Assembly (NCBI RefSeq): GCF_004337985.1
Contig: NW_021940924.1
Location: forward strand, 496,001 to 560,000
Length of the DNA: 64,000 nt
Reading direction: 5' to 3'
Source: Pyricularia pennisetigena
Lineage: Eukaryota; Ascomycota; Sordariomycetes; Magnaporthales; Pyriculariaceae
Positions 33,768 to 42,536 of the stretch are shown in pieces. The notes under the pieces are model-generated. The model had not been told where the DNA came from and did no database searches. It saw only the letters and a program-made list of their open reading frames with translations. The translations under genes were made by a program, and so were the position numbers. The stretch's first letter is position 1. Every line of letters begins with the position of its first letter.

Positions 33768-34140
33768 ATGGGCGAGGACTTGGAGAAAACCACTGAGAAT
33801 CTAACCGACGACGAAATTAAGGAACGAGATAGCGATGTATGGACGAATACTTACCCTGGGAGCGCACAAGTACTAACGAACATCTATCTAGTATGGTGAA
33901 TTGAGCTGGCAAGTCTTGCAGGGGCATCATGTATTAAAACCTCCCGATAACACCGTGGCCATTGTCGTCGATCACCCGAATTCAGGGAGAATCGATGTGT
34001 TTGAAGAAGGCGCGGTAAAGCCTATCTATATAGTAGGCGCGACCGATGGGCAGAACTTGGTATTCATCAAGTGGCAGAAGGGTTGGAGTTATTTGTCCAG
34101 GGGCAATATTCGTGTAGGCTATATTGAGAAAAAGCGCTAG
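33768..34140 (+). CDS. Small two-exon protein, 105 residues
   Basis: Exon 1 (33768-33836) encodes an acidic start MGEDLEKTTENLTDDEIKER. A textbook 55-bp intron (33837-33891; GTATGG donor, TACTAACG branch, ATCTAG acceptor) joins it in frame to exon 2 (33892-34140). The body is beta-rich (TVAIVVDHPNSGRIDVF; PIYIVGA; LVFIKWQKGWSYLSRG), suggesting a small barrel or SH3-like fold. Family unknown. Its stop lies 21 bp from the convergent stop of the 34162 gene, so the transcripts must overlap. Confidence 0.7.
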
Positions 34141-34161
34141 AGTGACTACGTTTCCATCGTG

Positions 34162-34938
34162 CTACATAAAACGCAATGATGGACTTGACACCCTCGTGAG
34201 CAAGCTGAACTCAAATTCCCATGTGACTGGGAATGCAACATATGCTGGAGTACCCCGCAAATTCGACACCAGTACCGGCGCCCCATCAATTGTTGTATGG
34301 TTCGTGAGAGAATTCTGCACATCCTGCCACGTAACATATGTCTGGTAACTTTGCGGCCCTAGGTCAAGTCGAGGAAGTTGGTTCCCGCCTGGTTGGATTC
34401 CACCTAGCTGAGTGGAAGCCACTTGTGTGGGAGGCGGCTCGATTCCACCAAGCTGAGTAGAAGCCATCTGTGTGGGAGGCGGGTGTCTTCCATCAACGAT
34501 TTGTTGTCTTGGCCCGTAATTGACGGCGACTAGTAATATTAGCACAAGAAATGAAAAACGGATTGGCGGATTTAGCTTACCTTCGTGCTTTGCGGCCATT
34601 TCCTCAAACTCCTTAAACTCATCTAGTTTCTGTCTGAGGCAGGCCAGCAAGTCGATGCGAGCATTTTTCCCCATCGCATGAATGTAGCTGCACCCTAGCC
34701 CAGCCGCACAAAATATAGCGCCTTCTATTCCCGCGACAACACAGGCACGTTGTAGAAACTCTGTGTAGAGCTTCCTCTTCAAAAAAGCCTCGGATCCTAG
34801 CTTCGGTCCGCCATCTGCTAGTAGCTGGCCAGCTTGGATGATGCGATCGTCCACCGTCTTCTCAAAAACCCCACTTTTCACTATCATTCGGGACCCCTTG
34901 TCCAGTTTTTGCAGGACTTCTGTTATATCTTTCACCAT
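34162..34938 (-). CDS. Hypothetical protein with tandem PPPTQxASTQLGG repeats
   Basis: Start MVKDITEV at ATG 34938. The N-terminal half is helical, with a small-residue hydrophobic segment (GIEGAIFCAAGLGC). A 51-bp intron (34580-34530: GTAAGC donor, GCTAAT branch, CTAG acceptor) is a multiple of three and stop-free, so splicing or retention both keep the frame; retention inserts a hydrophobic 17-residue segment (RFSFLVLILLV). The C-terminal half has two tandem copies of PPPTQ(M/V)ASTQLGGI and a beta-rich end. Family unknown. The upstream region 34990-35250 is built from degenerate CTCTGCAGAG-like repeats. Confidence 0.65.
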   Translation of the reverse strand: MVKDITEVLQKLDKGSRMIVKSGVFEKTVDDRIIQAGQLLADGGPKLGSEAFLKRKLYTEFLQRACVVAGIEGAIFCAAGLGCSYIHAMGKNARIDLLACLRQKLDEFKEFEEMAAKHEGKLNPPIRFSFLVLILLVAVNYGPRQQIVDGRHPPPTQMASTQLGGIEPPPTQVASTQLGGIQPGGNQLPRLDLGPQSYQTYVTWQDVQNSLTNHTTIDGAPVLVSNLRGTPAYVAFPVTWEFEFSLLTRVSSPSLRFM

Positions 34939-34989
34939 TGTGATTTGTTTTGTTTTGAGTACGTTGTGACGAGATATTGAAAAAAAAAC

Positions 34990-35250
34990 GAACGCGCAAA
35001 GCAAGGGTGGTGGCGTCGCAGAGTTCTGCAGAGTTCTGCATGTATTTTTTTTTTGCAATGATGCAACAATTTAAGTGGGGCCCTGAGAGCTCTGCATAGT
35101 TCTGCAGGCTTCCATCGAGCTCTGTGAAATCCTATCAATATCTGCAGAGTTATGTGGAGCTCTAAAGATCTCTATTGGTCTCTGTAGAGCTCTATAGAAT
35201 TTGAAAAACCTCTGCAGATTTCTGCGGAGCTTTTTCTGCAAAGATGCTGC
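34990..35250. repeat. Degenerate CTCTGCAGAG-type repeats
   Basis: Many variants of (AG)TTCTGCAGAG(CT) spaced about 15-20 bp: GCAGAGTTCTGCAGAGTTC near 35018, then TCTGCATAGTTCTGCAG, ATCTGCAGAGTTATG, CTCTGTAGAGCTCTAT, CTCTGCAGATTTCTGC. They are dyad-rich and lie within the presumed promoter of the 34162 gene. Confidence 0.7.
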
Positions 35251-35818
35251 AATGTAGGTGGGGCTCTAAAAAGTTTTGCGGTGACTTTGGCACTTGATGC
35301 GGATAGCCCGCATAACCAGGTAATCGAGACCTGATTATGTAAGTATTCTGACTCTACTCATTGGATCCAACGTGTGTCACCCTGTCGTTTAATCCAACGC
35401 GTTTGCACAGGGCCTGCAGGATCTTAGTATGACTTCCGAGCAGAAATCACCCAAAACGAAGGGGCTTAGAGGCTCTTGATGATAACCTCGAATAAGCAAA
35501 TGGATCAGGGCTATATCAAGCTGCCAATTAATTGCTGCTTGACTGTTACGCCCTGATTTCAGAGACCGAAAAAGCGGCCCGGTCAACATTTGTTGGCCTC
35601 TTCGTCGAACTCATCACAGTCAATATGCAACGAAAGGTAGGAGAGGGAATGGTATCAATTATATCGTGGTATACAGCTGGTACTGTCAGGTCCATATGAT
35701 AAAGTATAAAGAAAGATGCAATCCCTACTTTGACTTGATATGGGGAGATTATCTTCAGTCAAGCATTCCATAACCCAAATGTCATAGCCACTTGAACGCC
35801 CTATCATTTTCAGTCAAG
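35251..35818. other. Intergenic region
   Basis: No supported gene; short ORF at 35389-35589 only. Confidence 0.35.
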
Positions 35819-36027
35819 ATGGATACCTCCAAACAAGTTTCAGTTCCGGCTCCAGCCCCTCAAGCACCTCCGGCTACTCCTGCTCCTGCTGCTCCTCCTG
35901 CTTCTGCTGCTCCCGCTCCTCTGGACTTCATCAATAAATCATCTGGGGGAGGCATGGGATTCTCCAAGGTAAGCTGGCATCTATACTGCTGCATTTCCAT
36001 CTAACCTGGAGAATTCCGCTGTAGTAA
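35819..36027 (+). CDS. Small Pro/Ala-rich protein, 50 residues
   Basis: ATG 35819 begins MDTSKQVSVPAPAPQAPP; the middle is a Pro/Ala low-complexity linker and the end is LDFINKSSGGGMGFSK. A 56-bp intron (35969-36024: GTAAGC donor, TCTAACC branch, CTGTAG acceptor) places TAA immediately after the last Lys, so the stop codon is alone on exon 2. The DFINK...GGG ending resembles short stress-related fungal pro-peptides of unknown role; that link is weak. Likely a disordered soluble protein. Confidence 0.45.
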
Positions 36028-36310
36028 CGCTGAGCCTTCTCGGTTGATCAAGAAGCCATAGCGGGCAACACCTTTGACCTGGTCAACAGCGGTATTGGGT
36101 AAAGGTCAGCCAGATACAGCAGACGGACAGAAGCACCGCGCACTATTAGACGCTGTGGTTGGGGAGTAACTGGGCACACCTTGCTAGGTATGAGGTCGAT
36201 ATGTACTTTCTTTGCGAAGAGCCTTAAGTTCATGGGGGCACCGGCATTGACTTTGAGCGGGAAGCCTTTTCCATGTTCGTACGACAATACATAGCGAATT
36301 TCAAACCTAA

Positions 36311-37253
36311 TCAATAGTAAGAGAACGTATTGGAAAACTGTGTAAATCCCATTCCATCATCCACGTAATAGCCGATGAAGTCAAGACCGTCAATCTCCGA
36401 CAACGTAGTGTTGTCTCTGGGCTGGTGTTCTGTTGCATTAAGAGAGAGCCCGGGAGGTTCTCTGCCAAAACCTTCTCGTGATGTGACATCTGGCAAAAGA
36501 TTTGAACCTGTGTTCGACGTTCTGGTCTGTTTATCCGACGACGCGACAAGTATCGGGTCGATATTCTGGCTGATGGTAACAGAAGGCGATACAGTAGACT
36601 GGATTTGGAGGTCTGGCTCGGAGGGTCGACCGAATTCGCCGAGGTCCTCATTCGTTGGTGCTCTTTTTCTTTTGTTAGGTATTTTGCATTTTTTGTCGAG
36701 GTATTCTTTGACAGGTCCTTGTATTCTGTAAGCTGTCCCAACCATTCATTAGCATTAAGCAAAGTCTTTGCGCTGAAAGCAACTAACTTGAAGCGAATTC
36801 CCTGTAGGGTTTATTGTCCCCTTTGTCTTCAATAACAACTTGAACGCTGGCAATGACGTTGAAGATTTCTTCAGCAAATATATGGCTGCCCAGCTGTTGC
36901 ACTACGTATGCAGCGACATTAGGAAGTTCGCTGAGCTGGTCCTCGGGGGAGTTCAGAAATTTGCCTGTGACAACCAGGCCAAGAGCGATGATGTTCTTAT
37001 AGTCAAGCTTCCTGAGACTTGACATGAATTTATCAGCATCCGGCTTATAAACGAGGAGCAAAAAGGCCTCGAGGCGGTTCAGACTGGGTTTAGCAACCCG
37101 GTTATCGACGGTTAACAGCCGTTCATGGAGTAGTTTTTGGTGGACTGTTAGAAAACACTTGAATTGACTGGTCAAATCGCGTATTTCATTCGAATTGAAA
37201 GATTTCCCCAAAGACCAGATAGTTGATCGCAGTGTAGATAGAAATTCCTGCAT
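36311..37253 (-). CDS. Hypothetical two-exon protein, helical N-half and disordered C-half
   Basis: Exon 1 37253-36788 starts MQEFLSTLR; a 56-bp intron (36787-36732: GTTAGT donor, TGCTAATG branch, GGACAG acceptor) joins in frame to exon 2 (36731-36311). The N-terminal ~155 residues are helical and leucine-rich (LNRLEAFLLLVYKPDADKF; NIIALGLVVTGKFL; AAYVVQQLG). The C-terminal ~140 residues begin with a basic NLS-like KKCKIPNKRKR and are Ser/Thr-rich. An adjacent open frame (36314-36048) might be a further exon but could not be linked. Family not recognised. The minisatellite at 37284 lies in its 5' flank. Confidence 0.6.
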
Positions 37254-37283
37254 TGGGCTAGCGATGCGAGAATTCGAGATCTG

Positions 37284-37478
37284 CGAACTGCTGGTGGGCG
37301 ATTGCTGGATTCCAATGCTGGGAATTGCAGGTGGACGATTGCTGGATTCGGATTCTGGGAATTGCAGGTGGGCGATTGCTGGATTCCAATGCTGGGAATT
37401 GTAGGTGGACGATTGCTGGATTCGGATTCTGGGAATTGCTGGTGGGCGATTGCTGGATTTGAATGCTGGGGACTGCTA
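37284..37478. repeat. 37-bp minisatellite, about five units
   Basis: Unit CTGGGAATTGCAGGTGG.CGATTGCTGGATTC. repeats every 37 bp. Two variants alternate (GGTGGACG...TTCGGATT and GGTGGGCG...TTCCAATG), giving a 74-bp higher-order period. Confidence 0.85.
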
Positions 37479-37480
37479 GG

Positions 37481-37533
37481 GCGACAGGGGATGGGCGACA
37501 GGGGATGGGCGACAGGGATGGGCGACAGGGGAC
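37481..37533. repeat. GGCGACAGGGGAT short tandem repeat
   Basis: Four units of about 13-14 bp directly after the 37-bp minisatellite. Confidence 0.85.
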
Positions 37534-37999
37534 AGAGGCGAAAAGACAAGGGAAAATCCAGAGTGGGTCGGGAAATAGCCAAGTGACAGGGATACCAAGG
37601 GTGTACGTAGCATGTTTAAGATTTGGTCACTCCTGCTCGGCTTGCGATGCTGCTTGCTTTTGCGAAATGGCTACCATCAGCGCGCAGCCTTTACGACAAT
37701 AGCTTAATTAAATGCGCACTGCATGTTCTACATTAGCTTGGGTTGCATGATCAAGGAGCAGGGTTGAACGATCGGTTCGCCGGATGGTTGCAATTCCCGG
37801 CCACACCCTCGTGGTGACCTGATCTCCGAAGGTGACCCGGACATTCACCAAGCACGGATTTTGACTGCTCAGAGATAAATCGATAACACGTCAATTCTAC
37901 TGCAAGCCTCAACCAGCTTCTTGTATCCCGTCTGGTCAAATTTTTTGTGCATACGTTGGCCTTGATATCCTGCCAAATCACCGGCTCACCTCACCCAGC
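37534..37999. other. Intergenic region
   Basis: No supported gene; a minus-strand 76-codon ORF at 37751 has no features. Confidence 0.35.
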
Positions 38000-38341
38000 A
38001 TGTGTACCTACCAATACGTAAGCATTTTCCATTGTTTTTTTTTTCGATGAGCTACGAATAACCAGTCTACCCCATAGATGGACTACAGCTGCGGTCACAG
38101 GAGGACCATCGTTGCAGAGTGGTGTCCTCGATACAGAAACACTCTCCAGTCGCATACTCGATGCAGGCCACAAGTACCTTACCACACACGGAATGACCAA
38201 CTGTGCTGTATGTTTACCCTCGCTCCCCAAAGCCAAGTACTTGCTAAAAACCGATCGAACTTCCCAACCAACTCTCCAGCTCACTGTCAAGAGCAGGCTA
38301 ACCCGAGGACTTTTCCGTGGATGCCAAAGCGTTCAAGATGA
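38000..38341 (+). CDS. Small MC/Cys-His protein, two exons, 93 residues (family member C)
   Basis: Exon 1 (38000-38017) encodes MCTYQY; a 60-bp intron (GTAAGC donor, CATAG acceptor) leads in frame to exon 2 (38078-38341), giving MCTYQYMDYSCGHRRTIVAEWC, then more Cys and His (HTRCRP, QLCCMF, AHCQEQ). The start MC-x(n)-Y-x-CGH is characteristic of a widespread group of short fungal Cys/His proteins. The same 18-bp exon followed by an intron is common in that group. Function unknown, probably metal binding. The overlapping 38112-38420 frame is an alternative reading without an ATG before 38112. Confidence 0.5.
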
Positions 38342-40960
38342 AGCTACCATTTCTTTCCGGGTGGAGCTCTACTTGGACGAAGTTGATGATTCGGCTTGCT
38401 TGGTACCCGATATATTTTGAGCAAGACGTATTAAGAGATAGTATCTGCATGAACCCAGTAGCCTATCTCGATTTGAGCAACAGCGAAGAGCACACGTTGA
38501 GGACGGGCAGCCGGCACGGAACCAGCTCTGCTTTGGCCGCAAGCTGCAGCTGCAGGGTTCAAGTGGCAGGCCAAGCTATGGGTTGCTGTGCCCTCCACCC
38601 TTTGCCGGTCCACCTATAGGTATAAGGTACCTGAGCTGGCCCACGTTTTGTTTGTATGCATCGATTAAGATATGCAGCTGAACATGAATAACATGCCCAC
38701 CGGTCGATGCCAATTGCAATTGCGTTAGTCCATACGTAGTACACAGTAAGCTATGCACTGCTCCTATTCTGCTTAACCAATGAAGAGGACTTCTGTGAAA
38801 CGGGAGGTACCACTTTGTTGGGCTTGTGATTTTGGGTGGGCGACAAGGATTGCCCACACTCCCCCACGTCAGAATCAATGAGACAGCAAAAGCGCTTGAA
38901 ACTGCTCGTTATTATGTAGGAGTAGGTACGTTAGGTAATTTTAGGTGGTCCAAAATGTTTCGCGGTCTCATTGATTTTGGCGGCGTGAGGGAGCCACAGT
39001 TGGCAAGGGGCGGGCCTCCCGTTTCGTACATACATACATATGTACTGTACCCTGAACTAGTGAGGGTTGAGGGGCCGAGGGTCAATGCTCCACAATTAGC
39101 CTGTGGCGCGCTCAAATTCGGCTGTCAATTCCTGGTTAACGCGATCCGCAGCTGGTGACACGTCGGAAAAGCTAGGGGTACTACGGAAAGCTAAAGATAT
39201 CACTCTGGTTAATTGGTGGCAATCTCACCGTTGCTCGCAAGGTCATGCCCAACTAAAAAAAATGGCATACCTGGGTTTGCCGGTTTCCAGCCCACGGCGG
39301 TCACCAGAATTGCGTGAGCGTACGGCTTGTCCCTTTGAAACCGGTACGTTAAATATTTTATCAAAGCAAGTTACATGACTTTTATTTTCAGTTGCCCATG
39401 CCGTACCTTCCGCCTTCGGCACATGCGCAATTGGTTACTCGTCGAACAACTAAATGCCCAATACCATGCTGGTAAGATGTGAAAGTTCCGTAGAGGGGGA
39501 CTCAAAAAATTAGCGCTCCATGAGAAAGACAGACTTGTTTTCTGAGCTCAGGATCCTTGTACGCCAGCATGTCCAGAAAAAGGTTCAGGTTTCGCCGCGA
39601 TCGTTGAGGCCGAACACATTGTCGCTACTTGCTGCAGCCTGCATGCGTCGGAACTGCAAGGGGATTGAAAGGACCCACATGGGCAAGGTTTTGGATGCGG
39701 TTTTGCTGAAGGAAAATGAGTTTTGGCTGAGTAGCAGGAGCTCACCTGTATTTTCTCCATGGATGTATTTGATGCATTAAATTTGCTAGTATGGCGTTCT
39801 GGCACGAGTGCTAGATTTGAACTAAAATCGCGCTAGCCACTCTGTTGGGTCGTTACATCTACTAGAACGAGGAGAAAAGTCCAAGCTGAAAATTGTATCT
39901 CGCGTTTAGAATGGTTTGCCAAAGATTTCCTAAGTACTGACTTTCCTCCAATAAAATAGGCTGAGAAACATAGTGAACAGGCCCTGCAGAGCAGACAGAC
40001 ATTATAGAAACTACAGGCTATTGCAAGATGGGATTATACGCAAGCTGCGCTACAAAGCTCTCTTTGGTTGGAAAATAGCAAGCGACACACCAGAAGTCCT
40101 CATGTCAGCGTACTTGGATCTTCCCTCCTGACAACCTCCCGTATCCCTTCCAGACATAACCTCCATATTACACCTGCTTGCTTCAGATTTCAATTTTTGA
40201 GGTCATTGCGTTGCTGCTGCGAGATGACAGAGGTCGCACGCTGGGGAAGGGAATCTCAGTTAGGGCTAGCAGGCCATGATAATTGATGCACAGAAATGAC
40301 CATTACATACCACGGATGTAAGGTGCAATTTGGAACCGGTTCAATTATACCCGCTTCGACCTTGGATAGGCATTTCGTGTGAGTGTATGGTGGGTTCTTT
40401 GTAAAACTCGAGTTTGATGCCGAAAGGTTCAGAGTTCCTACGTTTGTGCTCCGTAAGTGCTTATTGAGAATGGAAGCATAAGATCAGACTATGCTGAAGA
40501 CCATGTCGGGGAGAACCGCCTTTATGAGCAGTAACGCGGATCCCCGATTTTGATTTATTAAGGGCGAGCCAAGGGTAGCTTGCATGCAGCTGAGGCCGAA
40601 GGCAGGATGTATACCATCATAGAGCAGAATTATCTGCACCTACCCGTTTGGTGATTGTTGCAATCTCCGCCATAATAGCCCTCCGACTACAGTATTGATT
40701 GGATCAGAGCTATTCCATTCCTTCGGCAGACTGCATATCGCTGCATAGATAATGCCGGCAACCTGATGTGGCGACTGCGCATGCGTTCTTCATATTTGGT
40801 GCATCTTGTACTCCAGATTTGAACTCTTCACCCGAGAAGTCACTTGATATGGCTGATTAAGTGATGTGTGCCTGTTGCCAACCAGCTCAGGTGCAGACAA
40901 AGGCCAAGGAAAACCATTGCCCTAAAGGAATCAAAGGCTTTCTGGTATGTTGAGACCAAA
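38342..40960. other. Long gene-poor stretch
   Basis: About 2.6 kb without a gene I can support. ORFs at 38826-39158, 39103-39378 and 39520-39780 (the last weakly protein-like, with a basic helical start) lack domains or splice partners. A CATACATACATATGTACTGTA palindromic stretch lies near 39029-39049. Confidence 0.4.
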
Positions 40961-41251
40961 ATGAAGTACACAGTCTTCGACTTTGCCAACCACTGCTACC
41001 ACCTCAGCCTGAACATATCTATCCGCGACGTTTACCCTTGCAAATATGCAGGGATATTCTTCGAGGGCCCATGGGATCGCCAGTATAGCCCTAACCCTTT
41101 CCCAAGTCGAAACCTACTTCGTATGTGTTTATCGACTTTTCCATGCGGGCCTAGGTTCGTGACAACCACCATCACATGTCTTTGACTTGCAGCAGACTTT
41201 TCCAGACCCTCAACAAGACTGGGTCAGCCAGCGTATAAAATCCTGGCATGA
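40961..41251 (+). CDS. Possible two-exon small protein
   Basis: ATG 40961 opens MKYTVFDFANHCYHLSLN with FFEGPWDRQYSPNPFPSRN; donor GTATGT at 41121 and acceptor TTGCAG at 41192 join it in frame to a short exon ending GQPAYKILA, TGA 41249-41251. Family unknown. The upstream in-frame region to 40868 is also open. Confidence 0.35.
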
Positions 41252-41326
41252 GAGCAAGTGCTGCTGTCGTATGGTCCATCTACTGCCAGTCCCGCACGGA
41301 TAAGACCGTTTTCAAAGCTAATTGCG

Positions 41327-41586
41327 ATGCCCTCAGTAACCATTCCCGTCCGGCCTAAGCCGCCCCGCGAGAAAGAAGAAGCCGGTGACGACTTCTTGGT
41401 CGTTGACGAGCAGGATGGTGTTCTCGTGATCGGAATCGACTTTGGCACAACGTAAGTACTGCTCTGCCTGCCGTGCAGAGCGACGAACCCCACACCGCTT
41501 ACACGCTGGCTTCCATTCATCGTGCAACTTCGTTATCCTTTTACAGCCCATGGACGTTTAGCCGAAGACACAGGAGTTCAAATTGA
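41327..41586 (+). pseudogene. Hsp70-like ATPase N-terminal stub
   Basis: From ATG 41327: a short proline/charge-rich leader, then FLVVDEQDGVLVIGIDFGTT, the phosphate-1 motif of the Hsp70/actin ATPase fold, as seen in fungal Hsp70-like proteins. A donor GTAAGT at 41452 and acceptor TTACAG at 41546 follow, but the next exon reads PWTFSRRHR and stops. The YSGVAW continuation and the remaining several hundred residues are missing. It is a truncated 5' remnant. Confidence 0.6.
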
Positions 41587-42536
41587 TTGAAACACATATT
41601 CGGGGCTACATAATCGTTCCTGTAGGGCATTTCTGGCAAACAACGGATGCGCGACCTGTAAAGTATTTGTATACCAGCCACACCACTCTGTGGCTGTTTT
41701 GTGTAACAATTTGGGGGGTGGTAACCTTTCGCTGCCAGTTTCAGCTGTTGCGCTTGGCGATTTGAAGAGTGTGGGCAACCTCTTCAGGCATTTGGTTATG
41801 TTCGGCAACTGGGGGTGTGGGTATGTGGATAACCTCTGCGGCTAGTGTTGTGCAACCCCCCATATCACCCTCATTGCCAGGTCAAAAAGCACAGGCTAAA
41901 AAGTCTAGACCTTCCTTCGTCCTCTCCCTCCGCCGTGGGTTTATATATGGGGCCTTTCGTAGCGCGAGGGCGTGCGCCACGCATGCGTGCCGCGCGCCAG
42001 GTAGCTTGCTCTTTGTATGCGACAACGAGTTTGTTTACTGCAACCTTCAGCTAAATTGTTAGCTGATCCATGACGTGAATGAATAATGGTGCATCCATTG
42101 TGCCAAACCTTCGTCACAATAATTTGTTTATAACTATGTATAATACCTCCTTCATGCGGCAGGGTGTGAAGGTGCAAGCTTCTTTGACAGGCATTCACCC
42201 TTGCAAGTCCTGGCGAGAGCAACGACCAGTTTCTCCTCAAGAATGGAAACCTTCAAAGTCTGGCGCCATATGCTCTCCGGACGGGCACGAGGTAATCTAT
42301 GGAGTTTGTCGACCTTGAGCACATTCCATCTTGACAAATTTTCACTTGGCGTGGAGGCATTCCAAGTTGCAAAAGTGCCCAAGTGTGGCGTTGTTGATCT
42401 TCACAGCTGTACCGGCACGCTGGTTCACTTGTTGGTGGTGACACTTAGATTGCGGTTAATATATCCCTTGCTTAACGAGGTAACGGTTGTGGAGAGTGTG
42501 CTAATGAACATCGCAATATGTTTCCTAATGTAGCGT
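41587..42536. other. Intergenic region downstream of the Spok-like gene
   Basis: No supported gene; overlapping ORFs at 41769-42533 show no conserved features. Confidence 0.4.

Noticed and set aside
37172..37602. Minus-strand ORF of Pro/Ser/Asn repeats
   Set aside because: Translation of the 37-bp minisatellite, which is not a multiple of three.
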